From positions 25,774 through 89,773 of the forward strand of contig JAJOHG010000110.1 of NCBI GenBank assembly GCA_021029095.1: a DNA stretch of 64,000 nucleotides, in the 5' to 3' direction. Under the pieces are notes generated by a model, which saw nothing but the letters and a program-made list of their open reading frames with translations, searched no databases and had not been told where the DNA came from. Of the stretch, positions 12,321 to 22,895 are shown one piece after another (the stretch's first letter is position 1; every line of letters begins with the position of its first letter). This DNA is from Phellopilus nigrolimitatus (lineage: Eukaryota; Basidiomycota; Agaricomycetes; Hymenochaetales; Hymenochaetaceae). The position numbers and the translations under genes were made by a program.

Positions 12321-13569
12321 CGCGTCGTCAAATCAGTCGCTCTCTCGGAGCCAAACTCGAAACCGGACATGCCCCGGATAACCTGGCGATCGAGCTCATC
12401 TGCGCGCAAGGGCTCGCGATGGAGTATGTGCGCGTCTGGGGGTGATACGCGCCCACGGATGCGAGAGAATCTCAGCGAGGGTGGCTCGCGCGGATGGGTT
12501 GACGACGAGCATGCGTGTGAGTAGGTACTCGCATTCTGTCAGAGAATGAAAAACAAATGAGTTAAAATAACGATTTCTTCTTAAATGGGTCGCACCTGCG
12601 CTGAGCTAGCCTGGATACTCGACGAGACCGCGTTTGATTTTCGCATGGAGCGCGGGCACGCTCTGATCATCGAAGGGCACCTTGCCACAAACGAGTGTGT
12701 AGAACATGACATCGAAAGTTCAGACGTCGACCTCGGGTCCGGTATAGACCTTGGCTTTGAGCAGCTCGGGAGCGGCGAAGTATAGAGATCCGCAGAAGGT
12801 GGAAAGATGGGCGACAGGGCTGGAGATGTTCGAAAGATTAAAGTGTATGATCTTGATGTTGCCCGTGAGGATGTGCTCGATCCTGAGGTCGCGGTGGAAG
12901 ACATTGTTGTGGTTACAGTAATCGAATGCGGACCCGATTTGGCGGGAAACATTGCGCTCGCGGAGATGGCCGTGGTTGATGATGTAGTCGAGAATCTGCC
13001 CAACTTTAACACACTCGAACGCCATGTAGTAGAGCTTCGTGTGCGCGATGAGATCCTGCATGCCCCACATATACGGGTGGTGTAGTAGCATCGACAGCGC
13101 ACCTCCCGCATCGCGCGGGTCTCCTTCGATGTCCTCTTCGACGCTTGCTTCTCCGCCGCCTCTGCTGTCGGCGCGACGCCATTCATTCCTGTGCTTGCAA
13201 TGTTGTCTCGCGGGAGGGTCTTGGCCGCGAGATGCGCACACGGCGGACGAGATCGTTACTAATATATTTTAAGAATGTCAGTGTACAGATCGAACTGATG
13301 ACGTTGAAGCTGCTGCGCACCTTCTCGCCGGTGAGATCGTGATACGCCAGTTCGACTTTGTCCATGTATCCCGCGCCGAGCGTCCTTCCGAGTGTGTAAT
13401 CTCCCAGCACACGATTCGAACAGAGCGGCTTCTGGGTATGGATGCTCGTGCTCGACTCGAGTGGCGCCTGCGCGGCTGCGGGTGCATACGTCTGTTCACC
13501 ACCACCACCGGTAGGGACGCACTGCTGGGGCGCCATCGGCATTGAAAGCGGTCGGGGGGCGTGCATCAT
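12290..13569 (-). pseudogene. KIN1/MARK-type Ser/Thr kinase, catalytically ruined copy
   Basis: Fungal Kin1/Kin2 kinases act in polarity and secretion at the cell cortex. Minus-strand order: a low-complexity N-terminus from 13,569; a glycine loop LGDYTLGRTLGAGYMDKV near 13,370 whose third Gly is Asp; an intron; [31 protein letters not shown] text; [27 protein letters not shown] near 12,880; IIHFNLSN near 12,835; [27 protein letters not shown]; and a last piece with LLTRMLVVNPSARATLAEIL near 12,490. The HRDLKxxN motif has Lys to Arg and Asn to His, and DFG reads HFN. There are also frameshifts. Family call is strong; the copy cannot encode a normal kinase. Confidence 0.82.
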
Positions 13570-13678
13570 TCACAGATGGCTGGCGCGCGGTAGGGAGGGC
13601 ACGCGTTCGAGGCGCTGAAGCAGTCGTTAGCATCGCGCTCGCGTTCAGACAATTTCACTACATACCTAGGTCTTTGTT

Positions 13679-13843
13679 TTATCTAATCCTCCTCTCGGCT
13701 CTTCCACGCGACCGGACTCGCCAGCGCAAGATGGCCCAGCGCGACATGCTGCGGCGGAGATGCTGCTGTTGCTGTTGTTGCTGTTGTTGCTGCTGTTGTT
13801 GCTGTTGTTGCTGCTGTTGTTGCAGCTGCAGCTGCCGAGGCAT
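13679..13843 (-). CDS. Short poly-Gln ORF, probably first-exon remnant
   Basis: The ATG at 13,843 follows a possible splice acceptor (tttag then atg). The frame gives MPRQLQLQ, a run of Gln, then HLRRSMSRWAILRW and a stop, 54 residues in all. It sits upstream of the kinase fragment on the same strand and downstream of leader-like module B. I do not recognise it; it may be a displaced first exon. Confidence 0.3.
   Translation of the reverse strand: MPRQLQLQQQQQQQQQQQQQQQQQQQQHLRRSMSRWAILRWRVRSRGRAERRIR
13761..13834. repeat. CAG/CAA (CTG/TTG) trinucleotide repeat
   Basis: About 24 triplets of tgc/tgt type on the plus strand, read as poly-Gln on the minus strand and as poly-Cys on the plus strand. 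Alternation of CAG and CAA on the minus strand shows the tract is not a freshly expanded pure repeat. Confidence 0.9.
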
Positions 13844-13847
13844 GATC

Positions 13848-14000
13848 CTCGCATCTAAACAGATAATTTACAGATTAGAATGCTAAAGGCATGAAGCAGA
13901 AGAAACAACTTACGAATAGACACGATGTGCGAAGCGAAGTCGAGAGGTCGAGAGGTCGAGACGAAGACGAAGAAGCTTGAAGATCGACATGCCGAGGACG
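13848..14000 (-). repeat. ~150 bp leader-like module, copy B
   Basis: The partner of copy A at 12,172-12,320. On the minus strand it has a gtaag donor-like site, a short intron-like stretch ending tttag, and then the ATG region of the poly-Gln ORF. It is less GC-rich than the surrounding coding fragments. Confidence 0.65.
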
Positions 14001-14433
14001 ACGCGCATCGCTGTCCTCGGGCTGTGCCGGACAGTCTTCGTGTCAGCCCGCAAGCAGTGATATCAATGCAAGTGCAAAGTTTTACTCTATTTTACAGCAG
14101 CGTCTTCTAACTTTCTTTTACAGGCTTTTCGCTCAACATGGTTCTCTTCGCTCTTCACGCGGACCACGGTCATCTTCGCGCTCGAGCCGCATAAAGGTGT
14201 GTCCATTCGACTTTCTAACCCAGAGTCCATCTCACAAGCTGTTACCTATAGAGCCCTCATCCACGCGAGCCCAGCGCAGGCTTAGATGCGGGCGCGCAAC
14301 GCGGCGCGTACACACCCAGGCAGAGGGTGTTCCCGAGTTTTTAGACTGTATGGATTCTCTTCCGATATCTCTTCGCTTTGTTGCTGGGGTGAGATGGGGT
14401 GAAAACTGACGCATTTTCTTCTGTGGAACAGCT

Positions 14434-14950
14434 ATGGCCTCCCGGTTCAAGGAAGTTTCTGGCGAGGACCGGCTTCCGTGGGAGGCATTGCATATTGCCA
14501 CCTTGACGCAGGAGGTACGGAGCGCTATCGTTTCCGTATCCGCTACTGAAGTCTTTGTATTTTTTTATCATTACTTAGGCTGCGCTGATGCTCGCGCCAG
14601 CGTCAGTGCGATTCAAGGCACCGGCCGCCGTGAAGGCGGATAAGTTCGGCTGGGTGCGTGTCTGCTTTTCTTGTTTCGCGTGGGCATCTTTAGACTGATT
14701 CGTGTCCTTTTCATTGTCTTCTCCGCAACTCACAGCGAGTCTGCGCACGCTCCTGGAGAAGGTAAACGCAGACCTGCAGAACATGGCGAGTACGTTGGCA
14801 AATACCCGCACGTATGCCAGCACGAGTGGGAGGCGATGTGCGTTCGTCGACATGTGCAGGCTCATAGTGGAATTCGCAAAGGTGTGCCGCGCAGTAATCC
14901 TTTTATTTTTTTTATTTTTTTTATTACTTACTGACACGATGTAGTTCTAG
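14434..14950 (+). CDS. Small spliced gene or fragment, unrecognised
   Basis: The ATG at 14,434 opens a 27-codon exon (MASRFKEVSGEDRLPW start) ending at 14,514 before gtacgg. A likely acceptor (acttag) precedes an exon from 14,579 with LMLAPASVRFKAPAAV. A further acceptor (ctcacag) near 14,736 leads into a helical stretch, RTLLEKVNADLQNMAS, running to a gtgtgc donor near 14,881. Introns are 60-80 nt and AT-rich, which supports real splicing. I do not know the family, the 3' end is not visible, and the exon-2 donor is ambiguous. It is on the opposite strand to its neighbours. Confidence 0.4.
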
Positions 14951-15307
14951 CATTACTCTCTCATAGAGTCGCAAAGTACCTCGGGAGCGCACACAAGCGC
15001 AACTGAGTTGTATTTGCGACTGAGACGTAATGTTGTTGGAGTGTTGTATATGTAGACGTGAAACCTTTACTGTAGAATGTACAGATGCGTGCTAGAAATG
15101 ATTAGGAAGAAAGCAGCAGAGACCAAAAGGGTGCAAACACGATGATGGGCTGGACGGCAGATATGTGAGGTGTGGAGAGACAAACAAGAATGGGGAATGG
15201 AAGAGGAGGATAGAAGGGAAAGCAAGTAGAGTATCCTAGTCGACCAAATCGTAGTGATGGTCATGGAGAAAGAGGCAATAGATAAGGCGCTCGCGGCATC
15301 CGCTTCA
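14951..15307. other. No gene recognised
   Basis: An AT-richer stretch with no convincing frame between the small plus-strand gene and the 3' end of the MYND fragment. It could be 3' flanking sequence. Confidence 0.5.
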
Positions 15308-16682
15308 TCAACCTAGTACCATGTCATCTCCAATCGTATCTGCACCCGAACTCGAATCGCAGCCGAAGCATCTGCGACGAACGCGACGGTGACGTGCACG
15401 TACGCGCCCAATGATCGCGCACGTCCAGCGCCTGAAATCGGTTCGGCAGCGCCCACTCGCCCGCCCACCCACCTGCAGCCGCTCTACCGCCCGCCCACGC
15501 TCGAGCGTCGCGACGTTTGCCTCGATATCCGCATCGAGCGCGGCGGCGTATCCTGCTCCGTCGTCCGCCAGCGCTTCCGCCTCAGACATCCCGACCGCCG
15601 ACAGGAAACTGCAGATGGTTGCCTGTTCCTCCGCCGAGAACGCTTTTAGCCCCGGGTTGGCGGGAGGCGAGGCGCTCTCTGATGTAGGCACCGTTGGGCG
15701 TGGAACTGCATAATTCACCGGGAACGGTGTTGTCGTTATCGCTGATGACCCTGCGGCTGTTACTGCTACTGCGTGCCGGCGCATACTAATAGGTATCGAC
15801 ATGCTCGTCGCTGGCGGACCGCCGAGAGTGTTTGCCCACGCCAAAGAACGAGCTTACAGGATTTGTCGGCGCGGTCGTATTTGAGTTGGCGCTGGGCAAA
15901 CCTGCAACGCGAGCATGACCATGCCCGCTTGCTCCACGCGGCCTTGCGAACTCCGAAGCAGTCTGGTTTCGAAGGCAAAAGTGAGACACTGAGATTTCAA
16001 TAGAGAACTGACTGAATGTTAACTCACCGTTGTACCATTGCTTCGAGCAGCCGAGGAGCGTGCAACAGGTTGCATGCCCGCAGGAGCGGCAGCGGCTGCA
16101 TATGCAAACCGCTGGTGCTCTCTATCCCGCACCAAACGGCGCTCCACCCTGTTATGCGCGACTGTCGCCACCGTGCGCCCTCCCTACCCGCTTCCACTTC
16201 CAACACCGACGCTGGCCACCGCACCTTCCGCGCTGTCGCCGTCACCTTCAGCATTCTGACCCTGTCCGACACCCGACCTGCCTCGGTTATCTCATCGCCC
16301 TCGCGCGCATTGCACCAGAACCTATGGCCCTCATTCCATACACGCGACAGACATTCCTTCCCGCAATACTTCGCCTTCCTGCACCGTCGACACCTTGCAA
16401 ACTCTCGCAGAACGACTCCTATTTGCCATAGAATAGGTCGGGGTCTTCGTGAATAGACGAATAAGATATGTAAATAAAGACGTACTGTTAGCACACTGTT
16501 TTATCCCGCCGCGGCTCTCGTCCTTCCGGCACGCATTTCGCACAATGGCGCCCGCCCAACACTGTATTCTGGCGGTAAGAAAGGCGGTGGGGTCGGAAAG
16601 CTACTCTCCGTCGGGCTTGGGCGAAGCGTGAAGCGCTCCACTAGCGAGAACACGTTGGTCATCCGCGGCGACGCCGCGTACG
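15308..16682 (-). pseudogene. MUB1/samB-like MYND protein, C-terminal half (copy 1)
   Basis: MUB1/samB proteins are fungal MYND-finger proteins; yeast Mub1 works with Ubr2 in degrading Rpn4. From high to low coordinate: TNVFSLVERFTLRPSPTESS (about 16,610-16,670); a frameshift; MRNACRKDESRGGIKQCAN (about 16,490-16,545); a ~40 nt intron with gtacgt and acgaag; the second half of the MYND finger, CRRCRKAKYCGKEC then HRFWC (about 16,310-16,400); and a long low-complexity tail to 15,308 (PANPGLKAFSAEEQATI). The front of the finger (gly-Lys-Trp region) is damaged. Its upstream edge at about 16,680 is fused to phosphoketolase sequence. Confidence 0.78.
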
Positions 16683-17490
16683 ACGCGGTCTGCCCGGTTT
16701 CGACTTCGCCATCGCCGACAACGCAAGCGACGAGGAGGATCGGGTTGTCCATGACGACGCCGAATGCGACGACGAATACGTAGCCGAGCTCACCGCCTTC
16801 GTAGATCGCACTGGGAGTCTCTGCGTTGATATGACTGCAATGGCAAAGCCAGGCGCGTGTATATAATCAGTTAAAGTGAATAAATGTGTGCTGACGGCGA
16901 AGGAAGAACATACCTTGGGAAGCCGTCGAGAGGCGGAGAACCTGGAGGCGAGGTCAGAGAGGCTCGCATTGTAGCGCGCGCTCTCGGCATAGAAGCAACC
17001 AAGAGAGCCCTCGAGCCAGAGGCAGGAGAGAATCTGTGCGCCGTGTCCTGTGCGCGATCGATTGAGAATGCAAAAGCCCGGAAGAGATATGGGAAGAACA
17101 GACCTGGACCGACGATGTAGAGCACGTGGCCGTCGTGCTTTACTACGAGGCGGTTGAGGTGGGCGTAGACAAGGTCGAGGCCCGGGCAGGTGCCCAGGGC
17201 CGAGCAGACGCGGCTTGATGTCGTCGTGGGTAAGTTCGCGCTCAAGCAGCACATTATCCTTTAAAAGATTCTCGCTGCAGCAAATAATATTCATTAGCGG
17301 GTGAGTAGGAGATTTTGACAGGGAGCGCACCTGCTGCTATGTAACCAGCCGCCCTGCGAAACGACTTGATGGAGAGCACATCGAGGTCGACTTCGACTTT
17401 GAACGCATTGAGTAACGTCGGGAAACGAGTGCGGCTGCGAGAAGAGCTTGGCGAGCACTTCGAGCGATGATACGAGGAGGAGGAGAAGAG
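16683..17490 (-). pseudogene. Phosphoketolase (Xfp) N-terminal fragment
   Basis: Phosphoketolase is a thiamine-diphosphate enzyme that splits xylulose-5-P or fructose-6-P to acetyl-P. Minus-strand text: LDVLSIKSFRRAAGYIAAG (about 17,340-17,395); [20 protein letters not shown] (about 17,200-17,255); [20 protein letters not shown] (about 17,130-17,190); [19 protein letters not shown] (16,985-17,045); EGGELGYVFVVAFGVVMDN (16,745-16,800); and the cofactor motif GDGEVETGQTA, where the usual Pro is Gln (about 16,690-16,725). Frameshifts and introns separate these pieces. Sequence identity to phosphoketolase stops within a few codons of GQTA, where MUB1-like sequence continues in the same frame. Confidence 0.85.
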
Positions 17491-17661
17491 CCATCGTCGA
17501 GCTTGTGCAGTGTAGTAGTGTACACATTTCAGCATTCGCGTCCATGTTGTTCTACGTCATGTACCAACTCTATTCGTGAGAAATAGTTACATAAGCCACG
17601 GACGCCTTCGCGTACTCCGTTCGCTTCCGCGAGAGATAACACACTTCAACAAAGTCGGTGT

Positions 17662-18023
17662 ATGTTTCGGATGAATTCTATGCTTGACGCACGGCGGGAA
17701 GAGGAGCCCCGAAAGACTGTGCCTTTGCAATCTACCAGCGTGATCTCAAGCGGGGAAGTCGCACTGTCCCGCCCGTGGTCTGACTTACTATTTCATGGGG
17801 CGCGACGAACGAAGAAACGCGGGCATGCGCCAGATCGCTACGCTGCGAGGGCAAGGACGTGAGAGATGTCGCGCGTTTTGTTGATGGAGCGGAAGAGGAA
17901 GACGAGGCGGAGGATGTGGAGAAAGAGACGATTCGTGCGCTTCTCTTTGGGGCGCGCGGCGCCGACTGGAAGAGCTGGGGGTGGGTAAGGGATGGCGTCG
18001 GGAGCATGTTTGTTTTGCAATGA
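17662..18023 (+). pseudogene. 3' part of an unrecognised gene
   Basis: Two plus-strand frames look coding: 17,662-17,860 (SRPWSDLLFHGARRTKKR) and 17,862-18,023 (RDVARFVDGAEEEDEAEDVE, then DWKSWGWVRDGVGSMFVLQ and a TGA). An acidic stretch followed by a Trp-rich C-terminus looks like a genuine protein end. The two parts are in different frames. I cannot name the family. Confidence 0.4.
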
Positions 18024-19855
18024 CTGGGAAAGGCCGGGCACCCTCATCTGTACCCAGCTTCGCTCTTCTGCCTGCTGTCAAGCCATATAGCGATTCCATA
18101 CACTTTACAGTGCGTCCCTCCGTCTCTACGTGTACAGTACGTACTGGCTAAGAGAATTCGCTCACACGGATAATCTCCCCTCCAATTAAGAGCATACGCG
18201 CAGTCTATGGAAGTATGACCAGAGTATACGCACAAGCCGCACACAAATACGATCGAAGTACTCGGACATGTGTGAAAGATATGATAAAATGCCACGCCAG
18301 GTGAGGCCGCACGGTGTTCTTGGACATGTTTCTGATGGTCAAATTCTGACCATTTGTGTTCTATTAAACTTATAGTGGACGTACGTGTTTCCTGTACTTC
18401 CTCCGTCAGGCACTTCTTACTTCCTCAGAAAGAGCGCGGACATCCGAGCGTGCTTGCAGGGTAACGCCACTTGGATTCGCGGATGGCATGTACGAGATGC
18501 GTTCAAGTTAGCGCGCCTTGTGGAGCTCATATCAATCTCGAAGACGTCTCTCGAGCGCTCTAAGGCGATCTTCTCCATGTGTCTTGTCGTATGGTCTCCT
18601 AGGGCTCTATGCATTTTTATTTCTCCCTGCCTATCAGAAAGGTCCTCGCAAAAATTTAAAATTTGCTCGTCCTCCTTGAGTCCGCCATGACCGTGTGCCA
18701 GGCTGCACTTGCAAGCCTTATGGCGCCAGAACCTTTGTGAAGATTTGTGACGCCGTTCTGCTTTGGACCTTACCCGACTTTTTCAGACAACACGCTGCTA
18801 CTTTTCGCTCTGCTTCCCTCGTCGTTATATTCAAACCCGTTTTTTTTTTCGTCTATTCGCTTCTCTTCAGTCCGAATCTGCGACTCAATTCCGCGGCCTG
18901 CACGATTAGCGGTGGTACGATTTCCGCGAAGTCACCGTGTTCTTCCATTCGTCGCCTGATTTTAGTCATTGAAAGGATTTGTCAAAGGTGCAATTCAATC
19001 TAAAGCACCTTTTAGGCTTCGACGTGTACGAAGGCGGACACGGCAAGCACTATTTCCGCGTTCGTCGATCTCGAGAGCAGTTTCAACGACGCCCTGAAGG
19101 CTGCGATGGACAGGCTCTTCGACGAGACGTGTGCGAAATTGCCGTCGTCAGGGCGCCGCGTTAGACGCTTGACGCGGCGAACGAGGGAAGTTTGAATAAA
19201 TAGATAGGCCCTTACAAAACCTACTTTTTTGCTCCGCGAGCTAATTTTTTTTCTTTCCTTAGATGCTTCCTTCTGAAAGCGGTTTCGCCGTGACCCGAAT
19301 GAGCATTGTGCTGCTCTCCGTGTATTATTATATGCCCATGCCCTCATGAACTCATATGAAACAGTTTCTGAGCGCGATACCGATATTCAATATTAATTCA
19401 ACAAAGCAACATCGAGTTTCCTTATCATGCAGCAAGTCCGCTAATTTACATTATTAGAACGACTTGACACTAAGGGGGTGCCAAACGTGCCAGTATGGAA
19501 GACCTCCAATTACTCTATCCCTCGTTCTTCCCACTTTCGAAGGACCATCAGAATTCGTTACTGTCAAGATTCAATCGAGTGCGAGTCACGGATTCTCGCC
19601 TCGTTCGATCGCCTTCTCCCGACTGACACTGCCCCGAGCGGGCGCGCACCCAAAAAGTACAAGCGATGTCTTCGCCGATCAAACTGAAACTGTACTGGCT
19701 CTTCTAGGCCCCATGTAGTTCCGATTGACACTTCCTCGAGGCCACTCTCCCATTTGCTCCGTACGAGTTTTTCCTGCTTTTTCCACAGCGCTTTTAAAGA
19801 TACTCAACACTCGCATCCTCATTTCGACCACCAACCAAGGTAGACTCCCCAAACG
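18024..19855. other. No gene recognised; one possible last exon
   Basis: Mostly AT-balanced sequence with short frames. The best candidate is 19,017-19,196 (+), which follows a tttag acceptor and reads ISAFVDLESSFNDALKAAMD and then TGA. It could be the end of a lost or distant gene. A T-run lies at 18,840-18,849. TATA-like and CA-rich sequence precedes the gene at 19,856. Confidence 0.35.
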
Positions 19856-20972
19856 ATGAACATCTCAGACTCTCAGATGAGTGCCCAAGAAAGCGCCGTT
19901 CGTGAGCGCGAGGAGCCTGAGGTGAGTCGATACCACTCTATCAGTCCACTGTCTCTCCTCACCGATGTTAATTACTCCTTTTCTGCCTCCTTTTTCGTCT
20001 ACGGAAGAATGCTCGCGGCCATTCCGTTTATAACGTGGAATTGCATTCCGTTGATGTTGAAGCTCATGCGACATATCTGCTGGGACGCAACGAGTCCTCT
20101 CACACGAACCCGGTATTCTTCGAAGCGGAGCTACCGCTGATGTCATCGCCAGCGAATCCGCCCACAGACCTCAATGTCGACGACTCCGATACGAGATCCC
20201 CTGTCAAGACGTTGCTGGTGGCGCAGTCGCATCAAGGAGACGGGGTGACCAAGCAATATACATTCTTCAAGGAAAACGACATGAAGTTATCGTGTTTGGA
20301 CGTACTAGAGAGCAGGACGGTCTTCGAGTATACGCCTGGAGCCCACGGATTTGCGCACAAGATTCTCGACTTCGGCATAGATAGAGCTACAGAGAAAGTG
20401 ATCCTAGTCGTCCATTTGGCAGACGTATATGGATCCCGTACGTTGTTATGCATTTCTTATTTTGTTCTGTTCCGCTTCTCGAAGCGTGCTTAGGAAATTC
20501 TTTCTCGCCTTATACAGAACATGTTGAAGTCCTGCGTATATGCACGACGGATTGGATCCCCACCACGTTACTCAAGAAAGAGCTTCCAATTGAAAACGAA
20601 GGCATTGAGGCTCACCAGCTAGATAGTATGCGCGTTTATGCAAACGCTAAGAGCGCGTTGATCCTGCTGAGGGAAGATGTCATTCTCGTGGACTGGTTGG
20701 CCGAGCGAGTCGCAAGGCTGCTGATTGTGAGTATACGAACTTCCTTCGTTTGCACCTTCTGAATACGTTTCTCGACAGCCTATTTCGGTATCAATCAAAA
20801 GCATGAAGACCACATACATGCGTAATTTGTACTTCGTGACGTTCGACGATGAAGGCGACTATGTCACTCCTGTTCCCTCAATGTCCAAGGTCTGGATACC
20901 CCTCGAGTCGCTGTGGGCCGAAGTGGAAAGGCATACTTACCCCGAACCACGTTCACACAACCAGGGCACGTG
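19856..20972 (+). CDS. Hypothetical four-exon gene, possibly F-box-associated type
   Basis: Exons by reading: 19,856-19,921 (MNISDSQMSAQESAV start), 20,008-20,437, 20,518-20,726 and 20,779-20,972. Donors are gtgagt, gtacgt and gtgagt; acceptors are ggaag, acag and acag; phases agree. The product of about 300 residues is short on known motifs but alternates beta-like stretches (KVILVVHLADVYGS, SALILLREDVILVDWLAERV, MRNLYFVTFDDEGDYV), as in the C-terminal regions of basidiomycete F-box proteins; no F-box is visible. The frame ends at QGT then TGA, but coding-like text (VVLFEVDCDIPARKLKPLSS) continues to about 21,170 in another frame, so the natural C-terminus may be lost by a frameshift. Confidence 0.5.
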
Positions 20973-21185
20973 AGACCAACTCTCCACGGACGAACCATCG
21001 TCGGAAGCTTGGCCAAAGCAGTAGACAAAGATAGGAAAGCCCATGTAGATCAAGGATCGTGTCCGCGTAGCATAGCGCAAAGAGTTGTTTTATTCGAGGT
21101 TGATTGTGACATTCCCGCGCGTAAACTGAAGCCTCTCTCCAGCACGAGACTCCATGCAGTGTGTCGTGAGTCGTGACAGGGTCCC

Positions 21186-22090
21186 CGAAGCACGGTGGCG
21201 ACTATCGTGGACTCGTGCGCGTCTCGAGAAAGTCATACCACCACATCGAAAGCCTCTCAGATCTCGCACCCCTGTAAGTTACCAGTTCATTTTCTTATTC
21301 TGTTGCTACATATCATCCTTATTCCTACCCATCCAGGCACAGTGGTTGTGCACTAGTCGTAATCGAGGAATGCCTCGAGACTCTCCCCGACGCAGACTCA
21401 ATCACCTTCTTCAACTCCATATTCCATTCGATTCTCCCGGACTGCGTTGCCAGGTACGCAATCGATCCGTATGTCGCTTGTCCCAAGGGCCTCCGCAAGT
21501 ACGGATTTCATGGTCTCTCGTGTAAGCGATCCCACACAGATACTAGCGTAATCTGAATCTTGCCTCCAGACTCGTACGTCCTTCGCGCTGTCGCCACGCG
21601 CAGCTTAAAACGCCAATCGAGAAGACAACCCTTATTGTGATGCATCTTGACGCAGGCGCGTCAGTCTGCGCGATTGCAGCGCCGACACCTCCAAGGGACT
21701 AACTTCGCTCGACGGCCTCCCAAGTTCGACGCACGCCGGCTACGTCGACCCCTCGCTCGTCTTCCACTACACCAGCCACGTCAGCGTTATCAGCCGCAAA
21801 GTCGTCGAGATCGCGAACGTCCGACCCTCTTTTTCCTCTGCACTTGCTACTTGACAGCGAAACGAACAGGAGGAGTATATCTTAAACAGACAAGCTGGCT
21901 GGGACGCACTGACAGGGACATCAGACTTCAGCATTATCCGCGCGCACAGGCTCGCCAGACCACCCGTGCGAGACGCTCGCGTTCAACCTTGTCGGCGACC
22001 GTATCCTGGGTCACGTCGGCGAGTACTTCCTCAAGCTCGGCGAGCGGCGCGGTTTTCAGCGGCGACATCGGCCAGCGCTCCTTGTTGAAA
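21186..22090 (+). pseudogene. Acetate kinase, N-terminal/central fragment
   Basis: Acetate kinase interconverts acetyl-P and acetate, and in fungi partners phosphoketolase. Plus-strand text: HGGDYRGLVRVSRKSYHHIE and LSDLAPL (21,187-21,271); a gtaagt...ccag intron; CALVVIEECLETLPDADSIT, FFNSIFHSILPDC, KGLRKYGFHGLS (to about 21,523); an intron; YVLRAVA; LIVMHLDAGASVCAI (about 21,630-21,675); VDPSLVFHYTSH; LTGTSDFSII (about 21,905-21,940); LAFNLVGDRILGHVGEYFLK (21,975-22,035); GAVFSGDIGQRSLLK (about 22,050-22,090). The FD-x-x-FH catalytic Asp is Asn, and the HLGxG Gly is Asp. Frameshifts and stops interrupt it. The first ~90 residues (NAGSSS region) are missing and sequence from the previous gene adjoins at about 21,180. 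Confidence 0.82.
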
Positions 22091-22499
22091 GTGTCTATGA
22101 TTCACAATGAAAGAAACTCCTCGGACCGTTCTGCGATAGCAAGCATCGCTCGAAGCATACGCGAAAGCAGCGAGCAGGTAGGCTAGAAGGCGATTCCTCG
22201 AAATCAGCGAGTATACGTACATACAGCGAGAAGTCCAGGGCTGCATGTGCAAGAATACATCGCGTCCGTGGCGAAGTTCGGGGCGGCGCGTGGTGCAGGC
22301 GATAAGGACAAAATGTGCGCGAGCCGGTGTGTTTTACGGACGAGACGGCGGTTTTTATCTCGACAGAACCGCGTGTGCATTTTGTATTCATTATGCTCGT
22401 ATATTATCGTTCTCCATAAAGCGATGATCTTTGGTACAGTATTGCAACTTATCCAATACAATGATAATTTACGAATGAACGTAGAAAGTACTCAGATGC
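22091..22499. other. Spacer between two acetate kinase fragments
   Basis: No coherent protein similarity. It includes an AT-rich stretch around 22,380-22,480. The inversion or insertion breakpoints that separate the two acetate kinase pieces must lie here. Confidence 0.4.
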
Positions 22500-22895
22500 A
22501 TCAATCATCGAACCGGTCCTGAAAAACACGCTGGTGCGCCATCTCCATCTACAAAGCGAAACGACAGGTTAGCGTGTCGAGTAACTATATCTGGAACCTA
22601 GCTTACCTGCTCATCTGTCTGACACCGTCCGCCCGCGTCCGTCTCCAATGTCCAGTACGACGTCCTCCGCCTCATCCACACCCTTGTTTTTACGCTCATC
22701 GCGCCTGAAGCCTAGGCAGCCGCAGAGTTCGAGTAGCGCGCTGCGCTTGCTTCAGCGTCTGTCGTGCCTTGCGTCATCGGGCGGCGGGCGGCGGCGGGAC
22801 AGCGCAGACGTCACTTCTCGCCATCACTCTGACTCGCGACACGAACGCCACCAAGATGACGGCGTTGACATTGTCAGAGACGAGGTCTCTTGACA
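22500..22895 (-). pseudogene. Acetate kinase C-terminal fragment, opposite strand
   Basis: Minus-strand text: NVNAVIL near 22,870, then CGCLGFRRDERKNKGVDEAE, DVVLDIGDGRGRTV and QTDEQ (22,610-22,735). A gtaagc...tttgtag intron follows, then MEMAHQRVFQDRFDD and TGA near 22,507. This matches the end of fungal acetate kinases (D-E-x-K-N-x-G-V-D, then a T-D-E-Q-type end). It is oriented against the fragment at 21,186-22,090 and carries the part that the plus-strand piece lacks. Confidence 0.65.
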
